Below are positions 18,208 through 27,154 of a stretch of DNA of 64,000 nucleotides, one piece after another (within the stretch, counting starts at the first letter, position 1; the number at the start of each line of letters is the position of its first letter). This DNA is from Algisphaera sp039180025 (lineage in GTDB: Bacteria > Planctomycetota > Phycisphaerae > Phycisphaerales > Phycisphaeraceae). A program made the position numbers and the translations under genes. The notes under the pieces are model-generated. The model searched no databases. It was not told the DNA's origin and worked only from the letters and a program-made list of their open reading frames with translations. The stretch spans positions 1 to 64,000 of the forward strand of contig JBCDDZ010000008.1 of the NCBI GenBank assembly GCA_039180025.1. Direction: 5' to 3'.

Positions 18208-18852
18208 TCACGGGCGGGTTGAAGAGAGGCTCGCCCCGCCGATCAGCCCGGCCCGGAATGCCCCGGGTGAGAAATACTTCCCTGCCGTCTGCGGGTCGCT
18301 CCCCAGATCCGTAAAGACATATTCCGCCGGGATATCGAAACGCTGCTGCAGTTGACGGACCAACCAGGTGAGCTCACGGATTTGGGCGTCGGTGAACGGC
18401 TGCTGGTCCGCGTCGCCGACGATACAGATGCCGATGGCCTTTTGGTGATACCAGCCGGCATTGGGCCCCAGAAGATAATCCCCGGACTCCTGGAATTTCC
18501 ACCGGTAACCGACCTCGATACGGCCGTCTTCGTCGCCGGTGCCGTTGTTGACGACCAAGTGGTAGCCACAGCCGGCTTTCCCGGCCCTGCGGTGAGCCTT
18601 GTCGATCGCGTCGTAGCTCCCGGTCAACGTCCGGCTGTCGTGGATCACGATCGCCCGCCAGTCCCGGGGCGCCTCGGATACCGCGAAAAGCTTGTCTTCG
18701 GGCCGCTCCGTGGCGTTACGTTCGATCGACAGCAGCGTCACCCCGCCGATCGGCGGCACCGCGCCGGGCTCCATAATCCGCAAAGCCCCCGCGGTCACCG
18801 CCATACAGACGACCAGCGAGCTGAGCACCAGAATAGTTCGTTTTTCAGGCAA
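18208..18852 (-). CDS. Peptidoglycan-recognition/amidase_2-like membrane-anchored protein
   Basis: A 214-residue protein with an N-terminal signal anchor (about 6-26) and a PGRP/N-acetylmuramoyl-L-alanine amidase-like domain at about 63-200. I-V-I-H-D-S (H71) matches the first zinc ligand region. G-Y-H-L-V-V (96-101) matches the conserved core and H-Q-K-A-I-G-I-C the next strand. At the positions of the last two zinc ligands, the usual H-R-D and C-P-G are replaced by T-D-L (181) and S-P-G (195-197). It may bind peptidoglycan without cleaving it, or use other ligands. The start is TTG 18852, chosen because it gives a complete signal anchor. It is monocistronic. Confidence 0.75.
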   Translation of the reverse strand: MPEKRTILVLSSLVVCMAVTAGALRIMEPGAVPPIGGVTLLSIERNATERPEDKLFAVSEAPRDWRAIVIHDSRTLTGSYDAIDKAHRRAGKAGCGYHLVVNNGTGDEDGRIEVGYRWKFQESGDYLLGPNAGWYHQKAIGICIVGDADQQPFTDAQIRELTWLVRQLQQRFDIPAEYVFTDLGSDPQTAGKYFSPGAFRAGLIGGASLSSTRP

Positions 18853-19086
18853 AACCTGGACCGCTTTCTACTTCAAACACTTTTCTATCCGGTCAATACC
18901 AAGGCAAGACACTGTTTTCCTCAAATCGAGCGGAAGGCTCCGCAAGTTGTTTTGTCCCTCGTAAAAACACATCGGCTGCCGCCCTACGTGCCGTCCAACT
19001 TTCTCTCTGTAGATAGACCCGATAAAACCCAGGCTATCTCGATTGGCGATCGCGCTGACCCGGGCTCATCCCCATCAACATAGAGA

Positions 19087-19317
19087 TTAAGGGTCCAGCG
19101 GCGCAAGCCGAGCCCGCAGCGCCGGCTGCTCCTTCCCGAACGAATCCGTCACGGTTTTAGGGCGCTTTTCTCCGCGCAGCACCTGATAACGCTCGTAAGG
19201 CGTCCGCACCCGGTCGGAATCCTTAAAAGGCGTCCCGGGCGCACACCCCCCGATCCCCATGAGCGTAAGGAACAATCCCAGCGAGGCTGCCGTGCCTGTC
19301 ACCCGTCCAACATCCAT
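19087..19317 (-). CDS. Small hypothetical lipoprotein
   Basis: A 76-residue protein with a type II signal sequence: a hydrophobic stretch and lipobox I-G-G-C, with the lipidated Cys at about residue 25. The mature part is about 50 residues, charged and rich in Arg/Lys (D-S-D-R-V-R-T-P-Y-E-R-Y). It should be anchored in the periplasm. The ATG at 19317 is chosen because it starts the signal sequence. The gene is divergent from proS with 79 bases between starts. No family is recognised. Confidence 0.65.
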   Translation of the reverse strand: MDVGRVTGTAASLGLFLTLMGIGGCAPGTPFKDSDRVRTPYERYQVLRGEKRPKTVTDSFGKEQPALRARLAPLDP

Positions 19318-19396
19318 ATAGGCAGTATAAACCCACTTCCGCACGGAGCGAGCCGGCCCGAGCAATTGGGGGAAACTTTCTGCTATCGTCCGCAAC

Positions 19397-20947
19397 ATGG
19401 CCAAGCCCGGAACCCAAAAATCTTCCAAAACCGCGATCACCCCCACCCGCGAGCAGGACTACCCGCAGTGGTACCAACAGGTGGTCAAGGCCGCCGACCT
19501 GGCCGAGAACTCCGATGTCCGCGGCTGCATGGTCATCAAGCCCTGGGGCTACGCGATCTGGGAAAACATGCAAGCGGTGCTGGACAAAATGTTCAAAGAC
19601 ACCGGCCACAAAAACGCCTACTTCCCCCTGTTCATCCCCAAGAGCTACCTCGAAAAAGAAGCCGAGCACGTCGAGGGCTTCGCCAAAGAGTGTGCCGTGG
19701 TCACCCACCACCGCCTCGAGTCCGACGGCGAGGGCGGGCTCCAACCCGCCGGCGAACTCGAAGAACCCCTGGTCGTCCGCCCCACCTCCGAGATGATCAT
19801 CGGCGCCAGCTTCGCCAAATGGGTCGAGAGCTACCGCGACCTGCCGCTGCTGATTAACCAATGGGCCAACGTCGTCCGCTGGGAGTTGCGGACCCGCTTG
19901 TTTCTCCGGACCGCCGAGTTCCTCTGGCAGGAGGGCCACACCGCCCACGCCACCGAGGCCGAGGCGCTCGAAGAAACCGCGAAGATGCACGAGGTCTACG
20001 CCCGCTTCGCCGAGGACACCATGGCCATGCCCGTCATCAAGGGGGCCAAGCCCGAGCACGAACGCTTCCCCGGGGCCCTGGACACCCTCTCGATCGAAGC
20101 CATGATGCAGGACAAGAAAGCCTTGCAGGCCGGCACGTCCCACTTCCTCGGCCAGAATTTCGCCAAGGCCCAGGGCATCGAGTTCCACGGCGAGGACGAG
20201 CAGCGCCACTACGCCTGGACCACCAGCTGGGGCGTCTCCACCCGCCTCGTCGGCGGCCTGATCATGACCCACTCCGACGACGACGGGCTCGTCCTGCCCC
20301 CCCGCCTCGCCCCCGCCCACGTGGTCATCATGCCCATCACCTTCAAGGCCGACGACCCCGACGCCGTGCTCGCTTACTGCGGACAGCTCGCCGACGACCT
20401 GCGCGGTATCGAATATTCCGGGAGCCCGATCCGCGTCGAACTCGACACCCGCGACATCCGCGGCGGCGACAAGACCTGGGGCTGGGTCAAGCAGGGCGTG
20501 CCGATCCGCCTGGAGGTCGGCCAACGCGACATGGCCAGCGACAGCGTCTTCCTGGCCCGCCGCGACCGCCCGCCCAAAGACAAGGCCGGCGTCCCCCGGA
20601 AGCAGTTCCTGGAAACCGTCGCCGACACCCTTACCGACATCCAAAACACCTTGTTTGAACGAGCGAAAAATTTCCGCGCCGACAACTCCCGCGTCATCAA
20701 CGCCCGCGATAAATTCGAAAAATACTTCCGGGGGGACGGCCCCGGAAAAGCCGGCTTCGCCCTCGCCCACTGGAACGGCGACGTCGAGATCGCCAAAAAA
20801 ATTCAGGACGACCTGGCCGTCACCATCCGCTGCCTCCCCGACGACGGCGCGATCGATGGCCTGCTCGGCGGACCGAACGAGCCGGGCAAATGCATCTTCA
20901 CCGGCGAGCCCAGCCCGCAGCGCGTCGTCTGGGCCAGGGCTTATTGA
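19397..20947 (+). CDS. proS: Prolyl-tRNA synthetase, archaeal/eukaryote type
   Basis: Charges tRNA-Pro with proline. The 516-residue class II enzyme lacks the bacterial editing insertion. Its sequence follows the archaeal/eukaryotic (type 3) pattern: an early Y-F-P-L-F-I-P (motif 1 region), R-P-T-S-E (motif 2 start), R-W-E-x-R-T-R-L-F-L-R-T-A-E-F-L-W-Q-E-G-H, and a motif 3 G-L-I-M-T-H-S-D-D-D-G. An anticodon-binding domain and a C-terminal extension ending in A-Y follow; a terminal Tyr is typical of this type. The start ATG 19397 gives the normal N-terminus. The last 7 bases overlap the stop of the convergent zinc-ribbon gene. Confidence 0.96.
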   Translation: MAKPGTQKSSKTAITPTREQDYPQWYQQVVKAADLAENSDVRGCMVIKPWGYAIWENMQAVLDKMFKDTGHKNAYFPLFIPKSYLEKEAEHVEGFAKECAVVTHHRLESDGEGGLQPAGELEEPLVVRPTSEMIIGASFAKWVESYRDLPLLINQWANVVRWELRTRLFLRTAEFLWQEGHTAHATEAEALEETAKMHEVYARFAEDTMAMPVIKGAKPEHERFPGALDTLSIEAMMQDKKALQAGTSHFLGQNFAKAQGIEFHGEDEQRHYAWTTSWGVSTRLVGGLIMTHSDDDGLVLPPRLAPAHVVIMPITFKADDPDAVLAYCGQLADDLRGIEYSGSPIRVELDTRDIRGGDKTWGWVKQGVPIRLEVGQRDMASDSVFLARRDRPPKDKAGVPRKQFLETVADTLTDIQNTLFERAKNFRADNSRVINARDKFEKYFRGDGPGKAGFALAHWNGDVEIAKKIQDDLAVTIRCLPDDGAIDGLLGGPNEPGKCIFTGEPSPQRVVWARAY

Positions 20948-21888
20948 TCCTTGCCCGAGGCCGACACCGCCCGCACCTCATCGGTTTTCATGCTCTCCAC
21001 GGCCGGCGTCTCGCGCTGCGGAGCCGCCACCGCCCCGCGTAGCAGCCGCCGAATCTCCCGCGTCAGCCCCACCGTGACCCACCACAGCCACACCGCCACC
21101 GCCCCGACCACCGCGAACCCCGCCGTGACCGTGTAATGGTTCCAGGGCTCGGGCAGCCGGATCCCCGACCGCTCCGCCACATTCACCGCCAGCGCCAGCC
21201 CCACCACGACCCCGACCCCCAAGAGGTAACGCTTCCACGCCGCCCGGCAGGCCTGCGCGACCCGCGGCCCGTCGGCCCGCGCGGCCAACGCGAACAAATA
21301 CCGCCACGCCTCGAGCATGCCCACCGCGAACGACGCCCCGACCGCGCAAAACAGGATATCGCCCAGCAGCCAATCTTTGGCCAGAAACGTCGCCCGGGTC
21401 GCCTCCCCCCACCGCCACCACAGCAGCACCAACAGCGCCAACCCCGCCCCCGCGCCCAGCACACTCGCCCAGCGGGCCGACAGCCGCGTCCCCCGTGCTT
21501 TCCAGCCCTCGCGGCGGCCCGGCTCCCGCCCGGTCATCAGCCACAGCCCCGCCGTCGCCACCACCAGCCCCGGAAGCACCAGCGGCATCGCCCCCACCGC
21601 GCCATAAAACAACCAGTCCGCCCCCCGCACCACCCGGCGGCACCATCCGGGGTCGGCCCGGCTGAACATATCCGCCTCGTCCCGGCTGACCACATCCAGT
21701 TCCGCCCCGCATTCCGGACACCCCCCCGGACGACCGGCTTCCGACGCCGCCGCACCTTCCCGCCTCCCCACCACGTCCGCGACCCGCTGCATCCGCAGGT
21801 TGTAGTCGCAAGACGGGCAAAACACGTCGTTGTCGATCCGCCCCTCCGCGTCGAGCCGGACCGGGATCGTCGCGGGGAATGCGGACAT
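20941..21888 (-). CDS. Zinc-ribbon membrane protein of unknown function
   Basis: A 315-residue protein with an N-terminal cytoplasmic zinc ribbon (C24-x2-C27 and C57-x2-C60). About five to six hydrophobic segments follow between residues 90 and 275 (for example V-G-A-M-P-L-V-L-P-G-L-V-V-A). The C-terminus is a polar tail of about 40 residues. Planctomycetes encode many proteins with this layout; none that I recognise has a known function. It is convergent with proS (7-base overlap of ends) and divergent from cca. Confidence 0.65.
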   Translation of the reverse strand: MSAFPATIPVRLDAEGRIDNDVFCPSCDYNLRMQRVADVVGRREGAAASEAGRPGGCPECGAELDVVSRDEADMFSRADPGWCRRVVRGADWLFYGAVGAMPLVLPGLVVATAGLWLMTGREPGRREGWKARGTRLSARWASVLGAGAGLALLVLLWWRWGEATRATFLAKDWLLGDILFCAVGASFAVGMLEAWRYLFALAARADGPRVAQACRAAWKRYLLGVGVVVGLALAVNVAERSGIRLPEPWNHYTVTAGFAVVGAVAVWLWWVTVGLTREIRRLLRGAVAAPQRETPAVESMKTDEVRAVSASGKDQ

Positions 21889-22042
21889 AGACAGAAACTC
21901 TCGCGGAATACTTGCGGATACCGGCGGCTTTGAACCCGCACCCTCACCGCGCGGTGACCCCTTCTATATTAGCGGCCAGAATGTGATCTCGGCGATCTTG
22001 CTAGCCTACGGCGTCTTCACGCAAACCCGCTTGGCTCGACCG

Positions 22043-23296
22043 ATGTCTCGACACGCCGCCACCCAGATTGTCCGCCGCCTCCGTCAACACGGCCACGCCG
22101 CGGTCTTCGCCGGCGGCTGTGTGCGTGACCGCTTGCTCGGGCTCACCCCCAAAGACTACGACGTGGCCACCGACGCCCGCCCCGAGGTGGTCCGAGACCT
22201 TTTCCCCGGTTCGCGATCGATCGGGGAGGCGTTCGGGGTCGTCCTGGTCTACCCGCGGCGCAGAGACCGGAGGCCAGACGATCCGCCTCGGATGGGGATC
22301 GAAGTGGCCACCTTCCGCACCGAAGGGGTCTACTCCGACGGCCGACGCCCCGACGAGGTGGCCTATTCGGACGCCGAGCACGATGCCCAGCGACGCGACT
22401 TCACCGTCAACGGCCTCTTCGAAGACCCGCTGCACGACGCCCAACCGAACCCGTTGGCCGATCCCGACGGGGTCATCGACTACGTCGGTGGCCGGGCCGA
22501 CCTCGCGGGCCGGATCCTCCGCGCGATCGGCGACCCGGCCCGCCGCTTTGCCGAGGATTATTTGCGGATGCTCCGGGCCGTCCGGTTCGCCGCCCGGCTG
22601 GGCTTCACGCTGGCCCCCGACACCGCCGACGCCATCCGCACCCACGCTTCGTCGCTCGATCAGATCGCTCGCGAACGGATCGGCGACGAAATCCGCGCGG
22701 CCCTGACCGGCCCCCGCCCTACGCTCGCCGCCACACTCCTCCAACAACTCCAACTCGACGCGCCCGCCCTGCGCGAACCCCACGCCGACCCGCCGCTGCC
22801 TACCCTCGACCGCCTCGCCCCCGAGGCCCGCTACCCCACCGCGCTCGCCGCGTGGATCATCGACCGGCACGGCCGCCCCTCGGCGTTAAACAAGCTGCCC
22901 GACTGGCGCGGAGCGCTCTGTCTAAGCAACGCCGAAGCCGATGCCCTCACCGCCGTCTTACGCCAAGCCACGGCCGCCGACGACTGGGGCCGGCTCTCTG
23001 TGGCCGCGCGCAAACGGCTCCTCGCCGCGCCGAGCTGGGACCAGTCGCTGCTACTTCTGCGTGCCCTCGGGCGCTCCGCAACGATCGAGGCCGACACCCC
23101 CCGCCTCCACGGCGACGGGATCGGGATCGCCCCCCCGCCGATCATCACGGGGGCCGACCTTCTCGCGTTGGGACTCGCCCCGGGCCCCCGCTTCAAGCCG
23201 CTGCTCGACGGGGCCTACGACGCCCAACTGGAAGGCAAAACCGCCGACCTCGAATCCGCGCTGGGCTGGGTCAAATCCCGGCTCGAAGAAGCCTGA
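22043..23296 (+). CDS. cca: CCA tRNA nucleotidyltransferase / poly(A) polymerase family
   Basis: Adds or repairs the CCA end of tRNAs; this matters here because the tRNA-fMet gene does not encode CCA. About 417 residues. The class II nucleotidyltransferase head is clear: F-A-G-G-C-V-R-D, then the metal-binding D-Y-D-V-A-T-D, R-R-D-F-T-V-N-G-L (base-selecting motif) and R-x-L-R-A-I-G-D-P-A-R-R-F-x-E-D-x-L-R. The C-terminal third is less conserved. ATG 22043 is chosen because it starts just before the conserved head; a longer reading from 21830 is not supported. A PAP-type polyadenylating activity cannot be excluded. Confidence 0.88.
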   Translation: MSRHAATQIVRRLRQHGHAAVFAGGCVRDRLLGLTPKDYDVATDARPEVVRDLFPGSRSIGEAFGVVLVYPRRRDRRPDDPPRMGIEVATFRTEGVYSDGRRPDEVAYSDAEHDAQRRDFTVNGLFEDPLHDAQPNPLADPDGVIDYVGGRADLAGRILRAIGDPARRFAEDYLRMLRAVRFAARLGFTLAPDTADAIRTHASSLDQIARERIGDEIRAALTGPRPTLAATLLQQLQLDAPALREPHADPPLPTLDRLAPEARYPTALAAWIIDRHGRPSALNKLPDWRGALCLSNAEADALTAVLRQATAADDWGRLSVAARKRLLAAPSWDQSLLLLRALGRSATIEADTPRLHGDGIGIAPPPIITGADLLALGLAPGPRFKPLLDGAYDAQLEGKTADLESALGWVKSRLEEA

Positions 23297-23349
23297 CCCG
23301 CCGCGCCGACCCCCTTGCGTTGCCCCCCTAATCCGCCTAACCTGCCACC

Positions 23350-24151
23350 ATGCCCCCTTCGCCTCTTGCCGGCCCCGATCAGCTCAAAGACGCCTACCAA
23401 CGGGTCAACGACCGCATCGCCGCCGCCGCCGCGAAAGTCGGCCGCCGTCGAGAAGACGTCGCCATGATCGCGGTCACCAAATACGCGGGTATGGAGCAGA
23501 TCCGCCAGATCGTCGAGATGGGGCAGGCCGACCTCGGCGAGAGCCGGGTCCAGCAGCTCACCCAGCGTGTCCCCCAGCTCGCCGAGTTTCTGAGCCGCAA
23601 GAAAACCCTCGCCGGCGCGTCCGCCCGCGCCGACGACGCCACCCCCGACAAGATCCGCTGGCACATGATCGGCCAGCTCCAGCGGAACAAGGTCAAACAG
23701 GTTGCCCCCCACGTCGACCTGATCCATACCGTCGATTCCCTACGACTCGCAGAAGAACTGCACAACTACGCCGCTCGCCTCGACGTCACCCCTCGACATC
23801 CTCGTGCAGGTCAACATCAGCGGCGAGACCGCAAGCAGTTCCGGCGGCGGGAACAAAGGCGGCATCGCCGTGCCCGCGGTGACCCACCTCATCGAATCGA
23901 TCGACACCATGCTCCATCTCCGGCCCCGCGGCCTGATGGTCATGGCCCCCTACGCCGAAAACCCCGAAGAGACTCGGCCCACGTTCGCCCGCACCGCCGA
24001 GCTGTTTGCCGATGTCAAAGCCGCTCACGTCGGCGGCGAGGCTTTCAATGTGCTCTCGATGGGCATGTCTAACGACTTCGAAGTCGCGATCGAAGAAGGT
24101 TCCAACGTCGTCCGCATCGGCCGCGCCCTGTTTGGCGAAACCGAAAGCTGA
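23350..24151 (+). pseudogene. yggS: YggS/PLPBP-family pyridoxal-phosphate protein, frameshifted
   Basis: PLP-homeostasis protein of the YggS/PROSC family. The first part (23350-23790) has the PLP-lysine region I-A-V-T-K-Y and R-W-H-M-I-G-Q-L-Q-R-N-K. The rest (from 23792) continues in the next frame with L-D-I-L-V-Q-V-N-I, R-G-L-M-V-M-A-P-Y, L-S-M-G-M-S-N-D-F and the family ending R-I-G-R-A-L-F-G. Removing one C from the CCCC run at 23789-23792 restores one 266-residue protein of normal family length. The gene is therefore either truly disrupted or carries a one-base sequence error. Both halves are otherwise well conserved, which favours a recent event or an error. Confidence 0.88.
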
Positions 24152-24155
24152 AGTG

Positions 24156-24866
24156 GTGACGCTCCGCCGAGTTCGACGATCCGCCTGCTTCGGAGGTTCA
24201 ACCCTTGCCTGCCTGTTTTTCCTGGTCGGCTGCTTCGGTCCCGCGTTCCCGGACCGGATGGTTTACAACTCACAACTGAACCACGCCATGATCCAGGCCG
24301 ACACGGTCTACCTGGATGTCGTTTCGGTGGACGGCCAGGCGGTGCCTGAAGAGGCTTTGCAGCGTGCGGTGACTCGGTTGACGGCGCATACCATCGGCCA
24401 ATTCGTGATCAGACCCACCGTCGAGTTGCGTCTGCCCGAAAGCGCGGAGGGTCAGGTTCCGCGTGGCCGTATCGCTCCGCCGGATGCCGAGGGACAACTC
24501 GACCGTGTCGCGCTGGTCTTCGCCCGGAACGTAGAGGGCGGCAGCCGCGGCGTGTTTATGCGGATGCAAGACGATTGGCAGCAGATCCTATTTTCATCTC
24601 AGCGCATCCAGGAGACGGCGAGCGTGTTTTTCCTCGAAGATCAAGTCTGGGAATTCGTGATCTATCACGAGTTGGGCCATGCGCTCGGCGTGCCGGAATC
24701 CGCCGGCCATCGCTGGCATGCCGGACACTGCACCCACCCGGACTGTGTGATGTACCCCAAAATCGACGCCCGGTCGATCACGACGTTCCTGATACGGCAA
24801 GGGCCTCCGATGGACTTCTGCCGCCGCTGCGCCGCTGAGATACGAGCGGCACGTGAATCCAAATAA
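24156..24866 (+). CDS. Lipoprotein zinc metalloprotease with archaemetzincin-like cysteine pattern
   Basis: About 236 residues from GTG 24156 (GTG 24153 is equally possible). A type II signal sequence ends in L-V-G-C (Cys26), so the protein should be lipid-anchored. The zincin motif is H171-E-L-G-H175-A-L-G. After 12 more residues comes H191-C192-x4-C197-V-M199, then C222-R-R-C225. This resembles the archaemetzincin signature (HExxHxxGxxHC, then CxM, then CxxC) but has about ten extra residues, including H185 and H188, between the glycine and the third histidine. The start lies 4 bases after the yggS stop, so the genes are probably co-transcribed. The substrate is unknown. Confidence 0.7.
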   Translation: MTLRRVRRSACFGGSTLACLFFLVGCFGPAFPDRMVYNSQLNHAMIQADTVYLDVVSVDGQAVPEEALQRAVTRLTAHTIGQFVIRPTVELRLPESAEGQVPRGRIAPPDAEGQLDRVALVFARNVEGGSRGVFMRMQDDWQQILFSSQRIQETASVFFLEDQVWEFVIYHELGHALGVPESAGHRWHAGHCTHPDCVMYPKIDARSITTFLIRQGPPMDFCRRCAAEIRAARESK

Positions 24867-25211
24867 AACTCGTGGGCACTTTCATCGCGGAGTGCCGATG
24901 ACTCTCGGAGAGAAAAGCGGTCGTACGTCGCCCCGATGGTCCTGCAGACGACCTGTAGTGCCGCCCCGCCTGCCCTCCGCCCCCGATAAAGATGTTCTGC
25001 TCTCGCCTCGTCACCCTCCTAACCTAAAACGACGATACGCTTAACACCGCTCCTGGAAGAACCGTCCCGGCAGCCCCCGCCGCCGGAAACCTCCGGCGGC
25101 TCCCGACAACCCTGCCCCGATGGCTGTACTTCCAAATGACCGATGCGGCTAATGCCGCACCCCACGCTGCCCCGACCGTTGACCCCCACCACCTCCACCC
25201 GGAACCCCGCC
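24867..25211. other. 345-base intergenic region with a strong hairpin
   Basis: No gene is supported here. GCCGCCGG (25079-25086) and CCGGCGGC (25093-25100) form a perfect 8-bp stem with a 6-base loop, 112 bases before the GH130 start. No T-run follows, so it is not a standard intrinsic terminator; it may act as an mRNA structure or a factor-assisted stop. The rest should hold the GH130 promoter, but no clear -35/-10 pair was found. Confidence 0.5.
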
Positions 25212-26720
25212 ATGCCCAACGGCAGCCCCATCACCGTGACCCGGAAACCCGAGAAGTTCTCGTCCGATGACAAGCGCGTCATCGCCCGGTTTTTTCAAGT
25301 AGGCGGCGAGCCCCGTATCCACAATATCCTGCGCCGTGTCGCCGGCCTCTCCGACCCGGCAGTCCAGGCCCTGCTCGATCAGGTCCTCGCCGATTTCGCG
25401 CCGCGGCATCGACGCATCGAAGACGTGTTTGCCCGGCACTTCGGCTATATCCAGCACCACGTTGCAGAGCCCGAGGCCTTATCTTCGGCCCGCAAACTGC
25501 TGCTCGGCTCGTACTTCACCATGGAGTATTCCATCGAGTCCGCCGCACTCTTCAACCCCTCGATCGTCCCGCACCCCGACCAGAGCAACCTCGAGCCCGG
25601 GCAGCTCCGCTTTATCATGTCGCTCCGGGCCACCGGCGAAGGCCACGTCTCCTCCATCGTCTTCCGCACCGGGGTGGTTTCCAGAGACGGCGAGATCGGT
25701 TTCGCTCCCCTCTCCAAGTTCGCCGCCAAGATGCGGGTCAATCAAGACCGCCGCTACGAAAAGAAACTCTTCTTCCTGAAGCTCATCGAGATGGCCGCCT
25801 ACACCAGCGCCGCCCGCTCGGTGCTCGACGAACTGCCGGATTGGTTCACCTACCACGAGCTCGACCACAAAATCGCGGAGGTCAAACACCGGCCCGACCA
25901 CCCCACGCCCTTCAACGAAACCGCCGAGAATATGCTCTGGCTCGCGCGGTCGAACTACCGCCTCACCGTGCCCTCAGACGCCGACCCGTCGGAGATCGTG
26001 ATCTTCCCGACCTCCGAGAACGAGTCCCGCGGCATCGAGGATGTCCGCCTGACCCACTTTACCGACGACGACGGCAAGGTGACCTACTTCGGCACCTACA
26101 CCGCCTACAACGGCTACCGCATCCTGCCCCAGCTCTTCGAGACCCCGGATTTTTCCAATATCGAGATCCACACCCTCAACGGGAAGTATGTCCAGAACAA
26201 AGGCATGGCGCTGTTCCCGCGCAAGATCGACGGGTTCTACCACATGATCTCCCGGCTCGACGGCGAGAACATGTTCATCATGAAATCCGACAACGTCCAC
26301 TTCTGGAACGACTGTCAGAAACTCGCCGCCCCGCTCTACCCCTGGGAGTTTGTGCAGATCGGAAACTGCGGCCCGCCGATCGAAACCCCTCAGGGCTGGC
26401 TGCTGCTGACCCACGGCGTCGGGCCGGTCCGCCAGTATTGTATCGGCGCCTGCCTCCTGGACCTCGATGATCCGTCCAAAGTCATCGGCCACCTCGACCA
26501 GCCTCTCATCATCCCTTCCGAAACCGAGCGCGACGGCTACGTCCCCAACGTGGTCTACACCTGCGGCGCGCTGGCCCACGCCGGGCACCTGGTCATCCCC
26601 TACGCCATGAGCGATTCCGCGACCTCCTTCGCGACCGTCAGTATGGACGAACTGCTCCAAGAACTCACCCAGAACTCCAAAAGCTGCCCCGTCCCCGACC
26701 GGCGGGTCACGTCACGCTAA
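25212..26720 (+). CDS. Glycoside hydrolase family 130-type enzyme
   Basis: A 502-residue cytosolic protein of the GH130 family, whose members are mostly phosphorylases acting on beta-mannosides. The five-bladed propeller region covers roughly residues 130-480. It contains S-R-G-I-E-D-V-R-L-T (the family's catalytic Asp region), Y-F-G-T-Y-T-A-Y-N-G, N-K-G-M-A-L-F-P-R-K, W-E-F-V-Q-I-G-N-C-G-P-P and G-W-L-L-L-T-H-G-V-G. An extra N-terminal segment of about 120 helical residues, with no signal peptide, precedes it. ATG 25212 is the likely start. Direction of reaction and substrate cannot be told from sequence; the phosphate-binding residues were not checked. Confidence 0.8.
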   Translation: MPNGSPITVTRKPEKFSSDDKRVIARFFQVGGEPRIHNILRRVAGLSDPAVQALLDQVLADFAPRHRRIEDVFARHFGYIQHHVAEPEALSSARKLLLGSYFTMEYSIESAALFNPSIVPHPDQSNLEPGQLRFIMSLRATGEGHVSSIVFRTGVVSRDGEIGFAPLSKFAAKMRVNQDRRYEKKLFFLKLIEMAAYTSAARSVLDELPDWFTYHELDHKIAEVKHRPDHPTPFNETAENMLWLARSNYRLTVPSDADPSEIVIFPTSENESRGIEDVRLTHFTDDDGKVTYFGTYTAYNGYRILPQLFETPDFSNIEIHTLNGKYVQNKGMALFPRKIDGFYHMISRLDGENMFIMKSDNVHFWNDCQKLAAPLYPWEFVQIGNCGPPIETPQGWLLLTHGVGPVRQYCIGACLLDLDDPSKVIGHLDQPLIIPSETERDGYVPNVVYTCGALAHAGHLVIPYAMSDSATSFATVSMDELLQELTQNSKSCPVPDRRVTSR

Positions 26721-26809
26721 CGCCGAAAACCCCCGCTCGTCCGAACAAAACTCCTCCGCGGCGATCGGCGTCTGCGGGGCCCCGATCAGCCCCCCGGCTC
26801 TTCTTCGCC

Positions 26810-26838
26810 TTGACGGCAACCCCAAGCCTGACTACCTT
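26810..26838 (+). promoter_or_regulatory. Candidate sigma-70 promoter for rpmF-plsX-fabH
   Basis: TTGACG at 26810-26815, a 17-base spacer and TACCTT at 26833-26838 lie 92 bases before the rpmF start. The -35 matches the consensus at 5 of 6 bases and the -10 weakly. Confidence 0.45.
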
Positions 26839-26882
26839 TTACGACCCGCCGCGTCCTGCACGCCCCCACCGACCACGCTACG

Positions 26883-26909
26883 GGCGGACTAGCTTATATC
26901 TAAGCCGCC
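26883..26909 (+). promoter_or_regulatory. Leader hairpin ahead of rpmF
   Basis: GCTTA (26892-26896) pairs with TAAGC (26901-26905) around a TATC loop. An outer GGCG (26883-26886) pairs with CGCC (26906-26909), leaving a 5-base bulge on the left arm. It sits just upstream of the AAAAGGA ribosome-binding site of the L32 gene, a place suited to translational control; the role is inferred. Confidence 0.4.
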
Positions 26910-26929
26910 GCCCGAAAAGGACTTGTATT

Positions 26930-27139
26930 ATGCTCCCCGTTCAACGCAAAACCCGCACGCAAACCCGAAAAGGCCGTTCGCACCACGCGCTCTCGGCCGC
27001 CCAACTCGTCGCCTGCCCCCACAGCGGCGAACCCAAGAAACCCCACACGGTCTGTCGGGAAACCGGCTACGTACCGCCCAACGGCAACCGCCCCGGGTTT
27101 TTCCTGAACGTCAAAGCCCTCCGCAACAAAAACAAATAA
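26930..27139 (+). CDS. rpmF: 50S ribosomal protein L32
   Basis: A 69-residue ribosomal protein with the usual basic start (M-L-P-V-Q-R-K-T-R-T) and the zinc-ribbon region C-P-H-S-G-E-P-K-K-P-H-T-V-C-R-E-T-G-Y. In zinc-binding L32 each half has C-x-x-C; here only the first Cys of each pair remains (CPHS, CRET), so tight zinc binding is doubtful. The ATG at 26930 has AAAAGGA upstream. It is followed 15 bases later by plsX, the common rpmF-plsX-fabH order that couples ribosome and membrane-lipid synthesis. Confidence 0.93.
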   Translation: MLPVQRKTRTQTRKGRSHHALSAAQLVACPHSGEPKKPHTVCRETGYVPPNGNRPGFFLNVKALRNKNK

Positions 27140-27154
27140 CAAAAGGTCACGCCT

